Shown one piece after another: positions 38,381-49,973 of a stretch of 64,000 bases of DNA (position 1 is the stretch's first letter; every line of letters starts with the position of its first letter). The translations under genes were made by a program, and so were the position numbers. Under the pieces are notes generated by a model. The model was not told where the DNA came from. It searched no databases and was given only the letters and a program-made list of their open reading frames with translations. The stretch is from Marchantia polymorpha subsp. ruderalis (lineage: Eukaryota; Streptophyta; Marchantiopsida; Marchantiales; Marchantiaceae), in the NCBI GenBank assembly GCA_037833965.1, contig AP031355.1, forward strand, positions 769,501 to 833,500, given 5' to 3'.

Positions 38381-38392
38381 TGGTATTAGAGC
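38381..38392 (+). other. Primer-binding site of element B, one mutation
   Basis: TGGTATTAGAGC differs from the initiator tRNA-Met site TGGTATCAGAGC by one C-to-T change, consistent with decay. Confidence 0.85.
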
Positions 38393-38543
38393 GACCTTGC
38401 TCTTTCCTTGAGTGTGGATTATCCCTCATTGAATAGCAAGTGAATGATGATGGAGTGTAGTCTTGAGAGTGTATAGAGGCTGGCAGAGGTCATTCATCTG
38501 CATGTAGAGAGAGGTGGAAGGAGGAAATTGTGTTTTTGCAGAT

Positions 38544-38997
38544 ATGGACGGGATTGACAAGAATCCAGTACCGCACTGGCCAATTCCTAACCTATTCGAT
38601 ATTCATCTTCGTTGCATGGAGAAACATGATTTTTGGATGTACCTTGTGGCTTGTTGGGGTGCAGATTTTAGATGAACATTTTAGATGAACATCACTAGAG
38701 TGATGGAATCGAGAGTGCTACTGATTCTTCCAATAGTTACTTATGAAGAGACTTGGGATTGTACTATATACATTCTATACAAAAGGTTTCATGGATTTGA
38801 ATCGCGAACCACCTGTCCCGGTTCGATTCAGCACTTATGTAGAGATTAGAACAATATATAGACAGAAGAGTATATGGAGAGATTTTCTTGTGAGGAATTA
38901 TGGAGAGGAGTACTATAGAGCTGTGATAGAATCACCTGCACCTTTTGTGACTCCTTTGTTGAGAGATCACATAGTGAGTATACTTACTTTGTATTAG
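38544..38997 (+). pseudogene. Extra 5' ORFs a and b of element B
   Basis: ORF a starts MDGIDKNPVPHWPIPNLF at 38544 and is broken by a TAG near 38669, close to a short local duplication (TTTTAGATGAACAT). ORF b (38743-38997) is intact and closely matches element A. Confidence 0.55.
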
Positions 38998-39014
38998 AGA
39001 GAGTGTGAGAAAGC

Positions 39015-40173
39015 ATGGGGACATCAATTGATATGGGTGAGGTTCTCAATGCAATCATGGCGAAGATGAAGGAGTTGAGAAAAGCGATAGTAGATGGGCA
39101 TACCAAGCAGCAAGCAATGGAAGATAAAATCTTCGCATTGGAGAGTGAGAAAGTAGAAAGAGAGAGTTATAGAGATGGAAGTTGAACCTCAAGTTCAAGC
39201 TTCCTAAGTTCAGCCAGAATCAACTCCTATTGATGCAGCAGAGGCAAATAGGAGGCGCCTTCAAGAGATTAAAGATCAAGCAAATCTTTTGCTTCGAATG
39301 GGAAAATCATGTAAGGTGGAAGCTTACAAAGGTAGTAGAGCAATGGGAGTGTTAGAGGGATGGATTATGAGGATAAATATTCATTTATCCCATTTTCATG
39401 TTTCTGATTATATTGCAAGAATGTTCATGAGATCTTATCTTACGGATAAGGCTCTCACATGGTACACAACATGGGAGAGAATGCTTTCAGAACGAGGTGC
39501 TACCATTTCGTGGAGTGGAATGCAAGAAAGACTTCTGCAAAATTTTCAAGCGGTGGATTCTCTTCAAATTGCAAGAATGAAGTTGTGGGATCTGAAGCAG
39601 AAATGAGATATTCATGAGTACATTGAAGAATTTCGTGATCTTCAAGTATCTATCATGAATATGAGTGGAGCTGAAGCCTTGGACGTTTTCAAACGAGGCT
39701 TGAAGGATCAAATTCAAAAGGACGTGATGGTAAGCAATCCATCTACAGTGAATGAAGCAATCGCAATGGCTCAACAAATTTCGGATGCCTTTGGTGTCAC
39801 ACACTGTGAACTAGTAAGCAATTTTTGAGGTCCATATGGTCCAACACCGACGGAGTTGGGAAACCTTCGACGTAGAGAAGGTTTTGCACCAACAAGAGGA
39901 CCATCACCAAGATTTGGAGGTGAGATTCGGCGACCAGGAGTTCCAAATTTGCAAGAAGGTTATGCAAATAACGGAATGATTCGAGGAGGAGCTGGAGTTC
40001 GTGACAATCGTCAATGCTATGCATGTGGACGAATGGATCATATTGCCAAGTTTTGTCGAGTTCGGCCGACACAACAAGGAGGACGGCCCATGCAGCGACG
40101 ACCATTCAACAATATGGAGGGGATAGAGTATGAAGAGGTGGAGGAAGCAATTTTGGGAAACGAAGATCACTAG
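39015..40173 (+). pseudogene. Small charged ORF and gag of element B, with in-frame stops
   Basis: The 56-aa ORF is 39015-39185. gag runs from the ATG at 39175 to the TAG at 40171-40173, nearly the same length as in A. Stops lie near 39208, 39604 and 39827. The zinc knuckle reads CYACGRMDHIAKFC, so the usual Gly before the zinc-binding His is Asp here. Confidence 0.85.
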
Positions 40174-40198
40174 TAATCTTGCCTCGCGGCCTTACTGG
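40155..40198 (+). promoter_or_regulatory. Candidate -1 ribosomal frameshift site, element B
   Basis: GGGAAAC at 40155-40161 lies in the gag frame as G GGA AAC. After 8 nt comes CTAGTAA (40170-40176), which pairs with TTACTGG (40192-40198) through one U-G pair in RNA. The one base that differs from element A therefore keeps the stem. Confidence 0.65.
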
Positions 40199-41738
40199 TT
40201 CTACAAAGCGAAGAAAAGGCGAGGTTGGAAGAAGTCAATGGTTGGGAGCTCATGAAAGGAGTAAGAAGCAAGCTCAACTCATTGTCACTGCTGGTTTTAT
40301 GGAAGGATACAAGGTGAGAGTTTTAATTGATCCTGGAGCAACTAAGAATTTTCTATCAAGGAGTGTTGCTATGAAGTTAGGTTTGATGTTGATGAAGGAA
40401 GTGAGTGAAGAAGTTGAATTGCCAAACGGGCAAACTGAAGTGATAGAAACACTACCACGGAGTGTAGAATTATATATAGGTAGATACAAGGAGAGCATCA
40501 AATGGAGAGTAATTCGTTCAGCTCGATATGATGTCATACTTGGAATGCCATGGCTGGAGCAATATAATTCGGAGGTAGATTGGAGAAGAAAAGTGGTTAC
40601 AAGTAGTGGTTGGAAGATCTATGGAGATAGAATTAGATTTTAGAATAGGAATTTACTCTTTGTGATGGATACAACATCCATTTCTATAGATGATGTATGT
40701 TTTCTTGGACTTATAAGAGATATTGGGTCCACGGACAAACCTTACATCTCAGAGTCCTTGAACAACATTTTTATGGAGTATAAAGATGTTTTTTTTAGAT
40801 GATCTACCTGTAGGATTACTACCAAAGAAGCGAGTAGATCACAAGATTGAGGTGATACTTATATCGTAGAAGATATCAACTTGCAAAGCTCCATATTGTT
40901 TGGCTCCAAATGAATTGGAAGAATGCAAAGCTCAAGTGGAGTAGATGTTGAGCAAGGGATTCATTCAACCAAGTGTTTAACCTTATGAAGCTCCACTGCT
41001 CTTTGTAAAGAAGAAGGATGGATCCATGAGACTATGCATCGATTTTCGAGGGTTGAATCAGCAAACGGTGAAAAAAAAATATTTATTACCTCGTATGGAT
41101 GATTTGCTTGATCAACTTCAAGGAGCAAAGTACTTCACCAAGCTAGATTTGAGAAGCGGTTACAATCAAAGTCGAATTGCAGATGAAGATGTCTACAAGA
41201 CAACTTTTCGTACTAGGTATGGCCACTTTGAGTATCTAGGTATGACTTTTGGTCTCATTAATGCACTAGCTACATTTATGGAATTGATGAACGATATCTT
41301 TTGCCCTTATCTAGATAAATCAGTCATTGTTTTTCTAGACGATGTATTGGTGTATAGAAAAACTTTGAGTGATCATAGAAGTCATTTACGAGAGGTACTT
41401 CAAGTTTTGAGAGACAATCAATTGTATGCCAAAGCTTCAAAGTGTGAATTTGGCAAGTCAGAAGTAGATTACTTGGGTCATAGAGTTACAACTGCACGAA
41501 TCCAATTGATGAGTGAGAAGATAGATGCCATTTAGAATTGGACAGCACTTGAGTATCAAACTCAGTTGAAGAGTTTTCTAGGGCTCATTGGATTCTATCG
41601 TAGATTTGTGAAAGGTTTTGCTCGCCTAGGTTAGGCCTTGACTTTCATGTTAGGAAAAGGTAAAAAATGAAGATGGGGAACATATCAGGAGTTAACTTTT
41701 CAAGCATTGAAAGATGCTTTGTTACACACACCTATTCT
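40155..41738 (+). pseudogene. pol of element B, 5' half (protease and RT)
   Basis: Protease [13 protein letters not shown] lies near 40318 and [14 protein letters not shown] near 41145, with [10 protein letters not shown] near 41330. Stops occur at 40640, 40942 and 40978, and a T-run frameshift near 40790. The frame is cut in RNase H at 41738 by the GC-rich insert and resumes at 46328. Confidence 0.88.
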
Positions 41739-41828
41739 TGTAATAACACACCAAAGGCTAAAACTACAGTATAGCAGCAAAAAGGTCAAACACACAAAGG
41801 CAACACACAAAGTACAAGTGTCACGTTT

Positions 41829-42680
41829 AACAGACTATTGAAGAGTTTGAATTCTCAGGCGACTGTCACTCCCAGAAATACTGCAAGTGCTCAACTTGGA
41901 GGTCACTCGGAGGACGCACAGTGCAGCGTAGTTCACTCAACACACACCTGAATCTATAGAAACACAACTCAGAAGTCGGTTATGACCTCCACTTAAGATT
42001 TCAGGGGGAAAGTTTCTCACGAGTACATTCAGAGGCTCTGCAGGAAGTGATTCCCAACTCCGGCTTTTACAACCCTTCCACTAGTTTTTGCTAGCGCAAG
42101 GCGCCCGGATTGGACTTCCTACTTCGGATGCGGTATCTTCGTCAAACCGAAGTCACTCACACGCGGTGAACAACACACTCAACTCACAAAACGAGCAGAG
42201 AACACAGGTCCTAGCTGAGAGACTCAACTGAGAAAAGATCCAATAGCACACCATAACAGTCTATTGACAAGCTTGAATTCTTAGGCACTTGTCATTCTCA
42301 GAAATACTATTGAGGTTTTGCCCCGATGGCGCCTTCTGCAGCGTAACCTGAATTACAACCAAGGCTTACTTGAAGTAACAAAACTTCACTTCGGCATTCA
42401 GGGGAAACCTCCCGAAGGAGTACAATCAGGAAGCAATCATCCGAAGGTGTAGGAACGAATTGTTCAAGTATCTAACCAGTTACTAGCTCTGAGCATTCAG
42501 CAATCAGCCGAAGGTGTAGATCCAAAACTACTTAAGTATCTAACCAGTACACTGGCTCTGAACATTCGGCCGAAATCCTTCAGCTACAAAATGCGGTATC
42601 TTCGTCAAGCTATAGCTCCTCTTGCGCGGTGACAGAACTAAGGACACAAACACGCAGAGAAAATGGGTTCCTGATCTGCA
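41829..42680. repeat. Diverged direct repeat, about 426-bp period, inside the GC-rich insert
   Basis: Copy 1 (41829-42222) and copy 2 (42255-42680) share ordered blocks: AACAG-CTATTG-GAATTC, CAGAAATACT, ATTCAG-GGGAAA, GATGCGGTATCTTCGTCAA and GCGGTGA. Spacing differs between the copies. Confidence 0.65.
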
Positions 42681-42751
42681 CTTCCAAAATTGGAAGAATC
42701 CCAAGGCAAGACGCATAGAACTACTTTATACCTTCTAAGTCCTAACTACCA

Positions 42752-45034
42752 CTACGCACCTGCACTAAACCACACTACGCTACTGCACCCTGCAGATCTT
42801 GTACTGTGCCTTCTGCGCGACGGACTGCCGCGAGCTAACTCCCTACCCGACCAGTCTTCAGCTCGACTGCGCAAGCCCAGCCGCCGCAACACCGCAGTCA
42901 TCTCCGTCTCGAGGTTTGCCATGGCGTCCCGCGACCTTGACAGATACGCATCCAGCTTCTTAACCACTCGCCGCCGGCTCCGACTGTCACCCGACATCAA
43001 ACCCGCCGCACGAAGCTCTAACTCGCGCAATGTGAGTATCTCATGCGCAGCCACTTCCCATAGGATGTAAGCTCTCATTCTTCTGCCGCAGATCCATAAC
43101 GTTTCCATCCAGGCGTGCCAACAACTTGCAGGTGCGGACTTTAGTGCGAGTCCGCCTGCGCACTAACTCGACGTAGGATCCAGGTTGGCGGGGGTCTGCA
43201 TTCTTTGTCACCTTGCGATCAAGATACCTCAGCAGAGGTACCACCTGCTTGCATAGTGCCGCCGTCAGCGTGCCTGCCACCGATTGCTCCTCCTCCTTGT
43301 CCGATCTCGATTCTCCTTCTTCGTCATCCTCCGAATTGAGGATTTCGGTCGCCAGTGAATTCCTTGGCGATTCTCGCGAGTTGGGCTGCGCAGCGTCTGG
43401 TGCTGCTGCCGCACTGCTTCCGGCCAAAATGTCTAAGGCGGTGGGGGATCCTGGTTTTGACAAGTTCGCAACGCTCGCCCGATCTGTTACTACCAATGCC
43501 GCATCGCCGAAGGTGCTTGTGCCGAAGGCGGCTGTGCCGAAGACGACTGTGCGGAATGCACACGTGCCTCCTCCTTCTGCTTGTCGTTTTGCTCTTCTGA
43601 TAGGTTTTGCGCCAAAGGCGCTTCCGCCGAAGGCGCATCTGTCGGCGGCGCTATCGCCGAAGGCGGCTCGCCCGAAGTCCTTTCGGCCGAAGGCCCTTGC
43701 CCCGAAGGCGCACCTTCCGGCGGTTCTTCCGCCGAAGGCGCTTGCCCCGAAGGCTCCCTACTCGCAATTCCTTGGGCCGAAGGCCCTTGAGCCGAAGGCG
43801 AATTTTCCGCCGGCTCCTTTCCCTTCCTCCTCTGCGCCGAAGGCGACTGCGCCGAAGGTGCTTGAGCCGAAGGCCCCAGCCCCAAAGGCGAGTCTGCGAA
43901 CGGTATTCGCGCGGAACACCTATCCGTCGCCGGCACGTTCGTCGGTGCCGCGTGTCGTCTCTCCTGGCCCGAAGGCCGTCTTGCTTCCGCCGAAGGCGTC
44001 CGTGCCTTTGACGTAGAGAGATCCGCTGGCCCCTCTGTAGTCCGTGTGTTCCCATCCTCCTCCGAGGATGGTGACTCCTTCTCTCCGGCGGCACGTCCTG
44101 TCTCCGCGCTACTTGCAGTCACACAAGCTTACGATCTTTCTGCTTCGGCCGACTGCAGACCTCATGCAGTGGCCGCTTCCGTTTGAGAGTAGCCGAATCG
44201 CGATGTTGGCTCTTCTCTGCTTCTCCTTTCCATCTCCGCTTCCGCGGCACTCGCGCTGCGAGTGATTCTCCTTCCGCTCTCGGTTGGGCTGGTGGCGTGG
44301 AGGCAGGAGTCTCTTCCTTGTCGGTGTCAACCTCGACGTCCTTCACATATCGCCCTGGATTGCTGCGTGACAGCAATGGAAACTGAACTCGCTCGGTCAC
44401 GGTTAGACAACCCATCGATCGATAGAAATTGATCAAGAAGAGGGAGAGGTGATTGATCGATCCCCCCTTCTCCTCAAACGCATGCTGCCGCGTTATCTTC
44501 CATAAGATGCGAGCTCATTGAATTGGTGCTCCGACCAACGCGAGCTCAAAGACCACCTGCCAAGAAGTGATGTAGGTGGTCCTGTGCGGCTGCAAAAGTT
44601 GGAGAAGTGCTACCGCGACATTTCTGCGATAGGGATCCTTGTAGTCCCGGGTCTTGTACCCGTTCTTGCTGGACTTGCTGCTCTTGAAAAGGGCCGCGAA
44701 GGAAATCTCCTCCTCCTTCGTGACCTTGATGCTCTCACTATCGAATAGGAGATGTCCGTCCTCTCCCGCACATCTTCCCAATACTTGTTCCCAGTCCTCG
44801 ATGGCCCATCGCTCTACGTAAGGTCAAAACCCGCGCGTAGGTTGGTCTCTCTCCTTCTGCCATTCGCGCACCATGTCCTGGCACACGTAATTTCACCCCC
44901 ACAGGAGGAAATTGAGCTTCACTGCAGTCAGCTGGTGCTGGAAAGCGCGTAGCCCAATCTGCGGAAGCTTTAGCGGAATCAACCGCAACTGCGTTGCTTT
45001 CGACATCGCGTTCTTGAAATTGCACTGCGCACAC
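42752..45034 (-). pseudogene. Decayed coding region in the GC-rich insert (Marchantia-type repetitive hypothetical protein)
   Basis: Minus-strand open segments follow one another with small overlaps in changing frames: 45034-44738, 44781-44515, 44436-44119, 44122-43490, 43496-43041 and 43108-42752. Between 44515 and 44436 the frame continues through a single TGA. Segments include TTYITSWQVVFELALVGAPI, INFYRSMGCLTVTERVQFP, a Ser/Pro/Ala/Gln repeat region (PSAQ units), and CKQVVPLLRYLDRKV followed by GSYVELVRRRTRTKV. From memory this resembles hypothetical proteins repeated across the Marchantia genome; no search was run and no function is known. It may be the gag-like or cargo gene of the insert. 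Confidence 0.5.
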
Positions 45035-46110
45035 TCTCCTTTGCTATGCCCAAGCTTCTTGCCCACGGATGCGATCCCTCTGCGAGCTCCGCATTCACTC
45101 AATTCCCGCTATTGCGCACTCAATTCTCCCTCTGCCAACTTGCAAGTTTCTGCGCGTAGCCTTCTCCTCTGATTTCTCTCTGCCAGAATGCGCGCGCAGC
45201 TCTCACGAGAAATCAAAATCGCAAGTTCAAGAATGAGTCGCCCGCCTTCGGCTCACAAGATTTCATCATCGACACTTGGTCGTGAGGGTCGACTCACTTG
45301 ATGGCTGCGCCGGCTTGGAGGCGTGACGGCCCTCCTCTCGCACGCTCGGCTTCACGCTCCGCCGTTGCGCGGACTCACACGCTCAAAAATTGAATTTGAT
45401 TTCTACCATCGTACTTCGCCGCGGCCTTGTTCGCGTAGCGCCGAAGGCGTTTCGCCGAAGGCGCGGCAACGGAGGCTTCCGCCTCTGGCCGACTCGCATC
45501 TCTGTTCTATCCTGCACCGCTGGAGGTGCTCCGCTGTAGACGTTCCGCCGAAGGCAAACTCCTCCCGCCGAAGGCGTTGACCCGTAGCGCCGCATGCAAA
45601 CTTCTACCGCCGAAGGCGTTGACTCCCATCGCCGAAGGCAAACTTCTTGAAGACGTCCGTCGACGTAGGTGCAGCGCCGAAGGCGATTGTGCCAAAGGCG
45701 TTAATCACAGTCAACTAGTCTTGTCCTTTCTATCGATCCCTCTTGTCCTCCCAAAGGCGCTTTTGCCGCAGGAGTTCCGTTCTGCCGAAGGCGCACATAA
45801 CTGTACCGGCGAAGGCGTTTGGCCGAAGGCGGACCGTACGGAGTTGCTTACCCCCGAAGGCGTTGACCTAGGGCCGAAGGCGGCTCGTCCGTCGACCTAG
45901 CCCTTCCGCTGAAGACGCTCCCTCTCAGTATCTTCCGACAATCATAACTCCTTAGACCTCATCCGTTTCAAGCGTTCTTGGGCTCATTAGAACGAGCGCG
46001 TTGAGCTCTTTCCAACGGGACCCTAACCAAGTCAAGGCGTTATATTTTGAATAAGTTCTGAGGGATTTTCCTAGCGCCAAAGGCGGCTAGAGCCGAAGGC
46101 GTATTCTGCG
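43500..46110. repeat. Array of GCCGAAGGCG mini-hairpin motifs
   Basis: By eye there are about 25 exact GCCGAAGGC copies and more than ten one-base variants, in two clusters (43500-44000 and 45430-46110). The motif can fold as GCC-GAA-GGC. In the first cluster many copies are 15 bases apart or a multiple of 3, so they also encode PKA-rich or PSAQ-rich repeats depending on strand. The second cluster has irregular spacing and no long reading frame. Confidence 0.85.
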
Positions 46111-46327
46111 CCTTGCGCCAAAGAAGATTCCCTTCAGAAACGGTCGTTCGGGGCGGGGCGCCTGTTCCGGACATTGCGCCCAACTCCTGGATTCTACGAG
46201 ATCATACGAGACCCGTGATTATCCATTTTCACTCTATTTAAATGTACCGATTACTATTTACACTGCTGTTGCGGTACTGTTTTCCAAAAATTAAACTCCG
46301 CACAAAAACAAAAAGTGGGTTACCACA

Positions 46328-48262
46328 ATACTCAAGTGGTATGATCCTAACCGCCCTATCAAGTTGGCTATGAACGCATCAGGTACGACAATAGGTGGCA
46401 TACTTCAACAAAAATAGGAGGATGGATGACATCCAACGGACGCATTAGGTACGACAGTAGGTGGCATACTTCAACAAAACTGGGAGGATGGATGACATCC
46501 AGTTGCTTTCTATTCTCAAAAGTTGGTGGCGGCGAAACAAAATTATCACACGATAGAACGAGAGAAGTTAGCCATTGTGTTGGCAACCAAACATTGGAAG
46601 CATTACTTGATTGATAAGGAGTTTGTGGTGAAAGCCAATCATAAATCCTTGATTTATTTGGAAACTCAGAAGGATTTGTTCAAACGACAAATTTGATGGG
46701 CAAAGTGGCGTCAACGCTTCAATGTGAAGATTGTGTACGTGGAGGGGAAGAAGCAATTTGCAGATGCTCTCACACGCATGCCTTGTTTGAATCATATTTC
46801 AGAAGTGAAAATTTAGGCTGATTGGTGGAGCTAGATGACAGAAGCCACAAATGAGGATGAAGTGATCACTCGGACACTACAAACTGGAAAGGCGGAGAAA
46901 TCTTGATGTTTGGTGTTCTACAAACAGCGCATATGGATTCCACAAGATCAAGATTTGCGCACAATGATTTTGGCCAAAAGTCATGACACAGCCATTGCAG
47001 GTCATGTGAAAGAGGAGAAAACCGTGGAGAGTATACCACGAGTGTACTATTGGCCCAAAATACGCGAGGATGTGGAGTCATATGTTTGAAGTTATGTTGC
47101 TTGTAAACAAAACAAGGTAAGTAATAAAAAACCAGCGGGTTTATTACAGCCTCTTTCTAATCCGGAACAGCAATGGGAACATGTCACCATGAATTTTGTA
47201 TGTGAGATACCAAAGACTTCGTTAGGACATGATTCAGTGGTGGTTTTTGTGAACAAGCTGAGCAAGATGATTCAAATCAAGCCAACCACAAAAACGGTAA
47301 CTGCTCCACAACTAGCTCAATTGTATTTAGATGCAGTTTTTTGGGAATCATGGCTTAAGCAAAGTGTTAATCACGGCTAGAGGTACTCACTTCACTAGTT
47401 TATTTTGGAAAACTTTGTTTAGTTTTTTCAAAACAAAACTAGCAATGTCAACGGCTTATCATCCTCAAACTGATGAACAAACGGAGAGGGCAAATAGAAC
47501 CATAGAAGAAATGTTACGAGCATTCACATTAGAAGAGCAAGAAGAGTGGGACAACCTTTTGCCACTTGTGGAATTTTCATATAACAATTCTGTTAATGCA
47601 TCCAAAAAAGTGTCTCCATTTTTTCTTATGTATGGAGCTCATCCTATAACTGCTTCAAGTTTGATGAGACTTCCGAAAGGAGAGTAGTTTTGACCAAAGT
47701 TGCAGCAGTCGGCAAATTTGTGGAGCATAATCACCGAGGACTACATCAAGCCAAGGAGAAGTTGGTGGTAGCTCAAAATTGGCAAAAACAGCATGCCGAT
47801 GCTCATCGTAGAAAAGTGATTTTTGAGGTCGGAGATCATGTTTGGTTATCTACAACAAATTTGTCTTTTGTAGGAACACCAAAGTTGAACCCTAGGTTCA
47901 TTGGTCCATTTTTGGTTTTGAAGCGTGTTGGTGAAGTGTCATACAAGTTGGAACTTCCGTCACATATGAAAATATATCTTCTATTTCATGTGTCACAACA
48001 TGTACCACGACCCAAACAATTCACCAACCAACCAGCACCACCTCCTCTTCTAACCTTGATAGCAGATCATGAGAAGTTTGAGGTAAAAAAGATACTCAAG
48101 AAACGTATTTGAGATCATAAGTATCCCAAAGTAGAGTATTTGATTCAATGGAAAGGCTATCCATCGTATGAATCAATTTGGGAACCAGCTAAAAATTTAG
48201 CAAATGCACCTTTGATGGTTCAAGAGTTTGAACGTATGTGCAACAAGGACGTTGCATCTTAA
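46328..48262 (+). pseudogene. pol of element B, 3' half (RNase H, integrase, chromodomain)
   Basis: RNase H resumes at 46328. Integrase shows GHVKEEKTVES near 47000, TARGTHFTS near 47370 (Asp of TDRG lost to Ala) and [17 protein letters not shown] near 47460. The chromodomain region ([20 protein letters not shown]) at about 48125-48187 is better preserved than in A. Stops occur, for example, at 46698, 46816, 46905, 47088, 47685 and 48110. Confidence 0.85.
46374..46505. repeat. 66-bp tandem duplication in the RNase H region of element B
   Basis: Copies 46374-46439 and 46440-46505 repeat the stretch from ACGCAT to GGATGACATCCA. The unit is 22 codons long, so it keeps frame. Element A has a single copy. 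Confidence 0.85.
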
Positions 48263-48275
48263 AAGGAGTGAGATT

Positions 48276-48682
48276 TATAACCATCTTTAGTTAGTTAGAA
48301 CTGAAGTAGATGTTACTCTAAATGTTGATATAGATACTTTAGCGTGCACTAGTCATAGCTGCCACGTCAGCGATCCGCGCGCTTGGTAGGTAGAGAATGG
48401 ATGTGTTAGTTGACAGTGCCACGTCAGCAATCCATGTGCTTGTAGGTAAGGATAAAGTGTGTTAGTTGGGAGCACCACGTTAGCAATCCGTGTGCTTATT
48501 AGGGTTATCCGCACGTCATCCATTCACTTGGAGTGGGATGGATGGTGGGGATAAGATCTTATCTCCTTAAACTTGTTGGTGAAAGCTATATAAGGGAGAG
48601 GAGAACCATTGTTGGTATCTCTCATCTTCAGAGTTTACGTTTCTATCTTTGGGTGATCTTCTCTCTAAACCCTAGTGTTACA
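48276..48682 (+). repeat. 3' LTR of element B
   Basis: 407 bp with a mutated first dinucleotide (TA for TG), ending GTGTTACA. It is preceded by a decayed polypurine tract (AAAAGGAGTGAGATT). It lacks a short repeat present in the 5' LTR. Confidence 0.9.
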
Positions 48683-49973
48683 AGTGTCATGGATACTTTC
48701 ATCCACCTTGAGAACCTTGGCGCGATCTACACTTCCTCCGCATTAACTAAGATTATGGTTGCGGCTTGTGAGTCTCATCTGAAAACAAAAACGAAGAAAC
48801 TGGCTTGTTTGTGATTATCTACCTCACATTGATAATCTTCTTCGTGTTGAAGATAAAACATTGTGTACCTAGCAGAGCTCAAAAGTCACGCTTATATGGA
48901 TTGTGTCATTTGGTTTGCTATATTGATCGAGAAGATATCAGAAATCAAAAACTTCAATCAGAAATCTGAAACCTGATCTAATCTGTGAACCATCAGACTT
49001 ATTCTTGGCTTGTCCTCTATCTTTGCAGATGCTTACGTAACTCTTGATCTAAATTACAGCTTTGTTCGTCGGAGAGAACCGTATGAAAACTTTGTATGGT
49101 CATATTCTTTTCAGAATGAGCCACACAGCAAGTTTTCCATAGAAAATCTTTTGTTTAACAAACGTGAGACACTATTAGGCCACACTGCTTACTGGATTTT
49201 GACCTTCAATTGACAATCTACTATGTCACATGAATTTTCAATCTGCTCACGCAATGTTACTTTTTCATTCCTTCCAAATCCACGTCTCCACACAAGAAGA
49301 GTCCGCGACTCCGACGTAGAAAGCTCTCCGACAATGCACTTACGTCCTTCCCGAGCCAAAATCCACGACACAAGAGGGGTAGCAATTCTGAGCTCCAGCC
49401 GTAGACGAATAGCAGTGATAGTAAGATACGATCAAGAGCAAGAGCCGAGTTTGAAACTCAAAAATCACCTTCGAGGATAGTAATAATTGGAAAATTATTT
49501 CCAACAGATGTGAGCATCAGTTCATACGCTCGTGCAAGGAAAAAAACGCAGGAGTGCATGTCACGCTGAGTTTGGATAAATTCAAAGGAGCAGGAGATGA
49601 CTCACGAGTTGCTGCTACTCCATCATCTGCTTTGAATAGGAGGCAGCACAACCATAGATAGTCTCCCCGAAATCAATCAATCACTCGCTCTCTCGTTTCC
49701 TCAATTCTTGATCCGTGCACAACAGAAAAATCTTCTTTGCTTCGACCTGATAACCTTTCCGATGAAAAATCTCAAACAGAGATTTCTTTCCTCTTGCTAT
49801 AAACATAAGATCAGATTCATAACATAACATAACATCAGATTCATAATCAAACAGAATCTGTAAGATTGCACCAGTAGTGAATGTTGAGTTTCTCCACAAT
49901 TTCAGAATAGTCGTATGCCCCAGAACAGAAGAAAAATTTTCTACTGTTAAGTAATTTGATGTGTTTCACGACA
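48683..49973. other. Unassigned DNA after element B
   Basis: Short open frames (48694-48814, 49010-49213, 49223-49480) show no recognised motif. I see no supported gene. Confidence 0.5.

Larger units (their letters stand above)
41739..46327 (-). mobile_element. GC-rich 4.6-kb insert with TGT...ACA ends and ATTCT/ATACT flanks
   Basis: Element A is uninterrupted at the same place (CTATTCTCAAG), so the ends can be read directly: left TGTAATAACACAC, right GTGGGTTACCACA. The flanking 5-mers ATTCT (41734-41738) and ATACT (46328-46332) differ by one base and look like an aged target duplication. The ends form an imperfect inverted repeat, 10 of 13 bases. TG...CA ends with a 5-bp duplication fit an LTR-type element, but I could not find two matching LTRs. 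A TATA-like ATTTAAATAG at about 46237-46246 and the coding relic both point to minus-strand orientation. Confidence 0.7.
37960..48682 (+). mobile_element. Element B: older chromovirus copy of the same family, split by a GC-rich insert
   Basis: The LTRs at 37960-38379 and 48276-48682 are close relatives of those of element A, and the internal order is the same, on the plus strand. Without the insert (41739-46327) it is about 6.1 kb. Many stops and frameshifts and more divergent LTRs show it is older than A. The flanks do not form a target duplication (CCCCA before, AGTGT after), so an end may have been exchanged by recombination. The 3' LTR starts TATAAC instead of TGTAAC. Confidence 0.92.

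Noticed and set aside
43213-44016. 267-aa plus-strand frame rich in PKA
   Set aside because: It arises from the GCCGAAGGCG motif repeated in steps of three. The flanking coding relic is on the minus strand, and no protein family fits.
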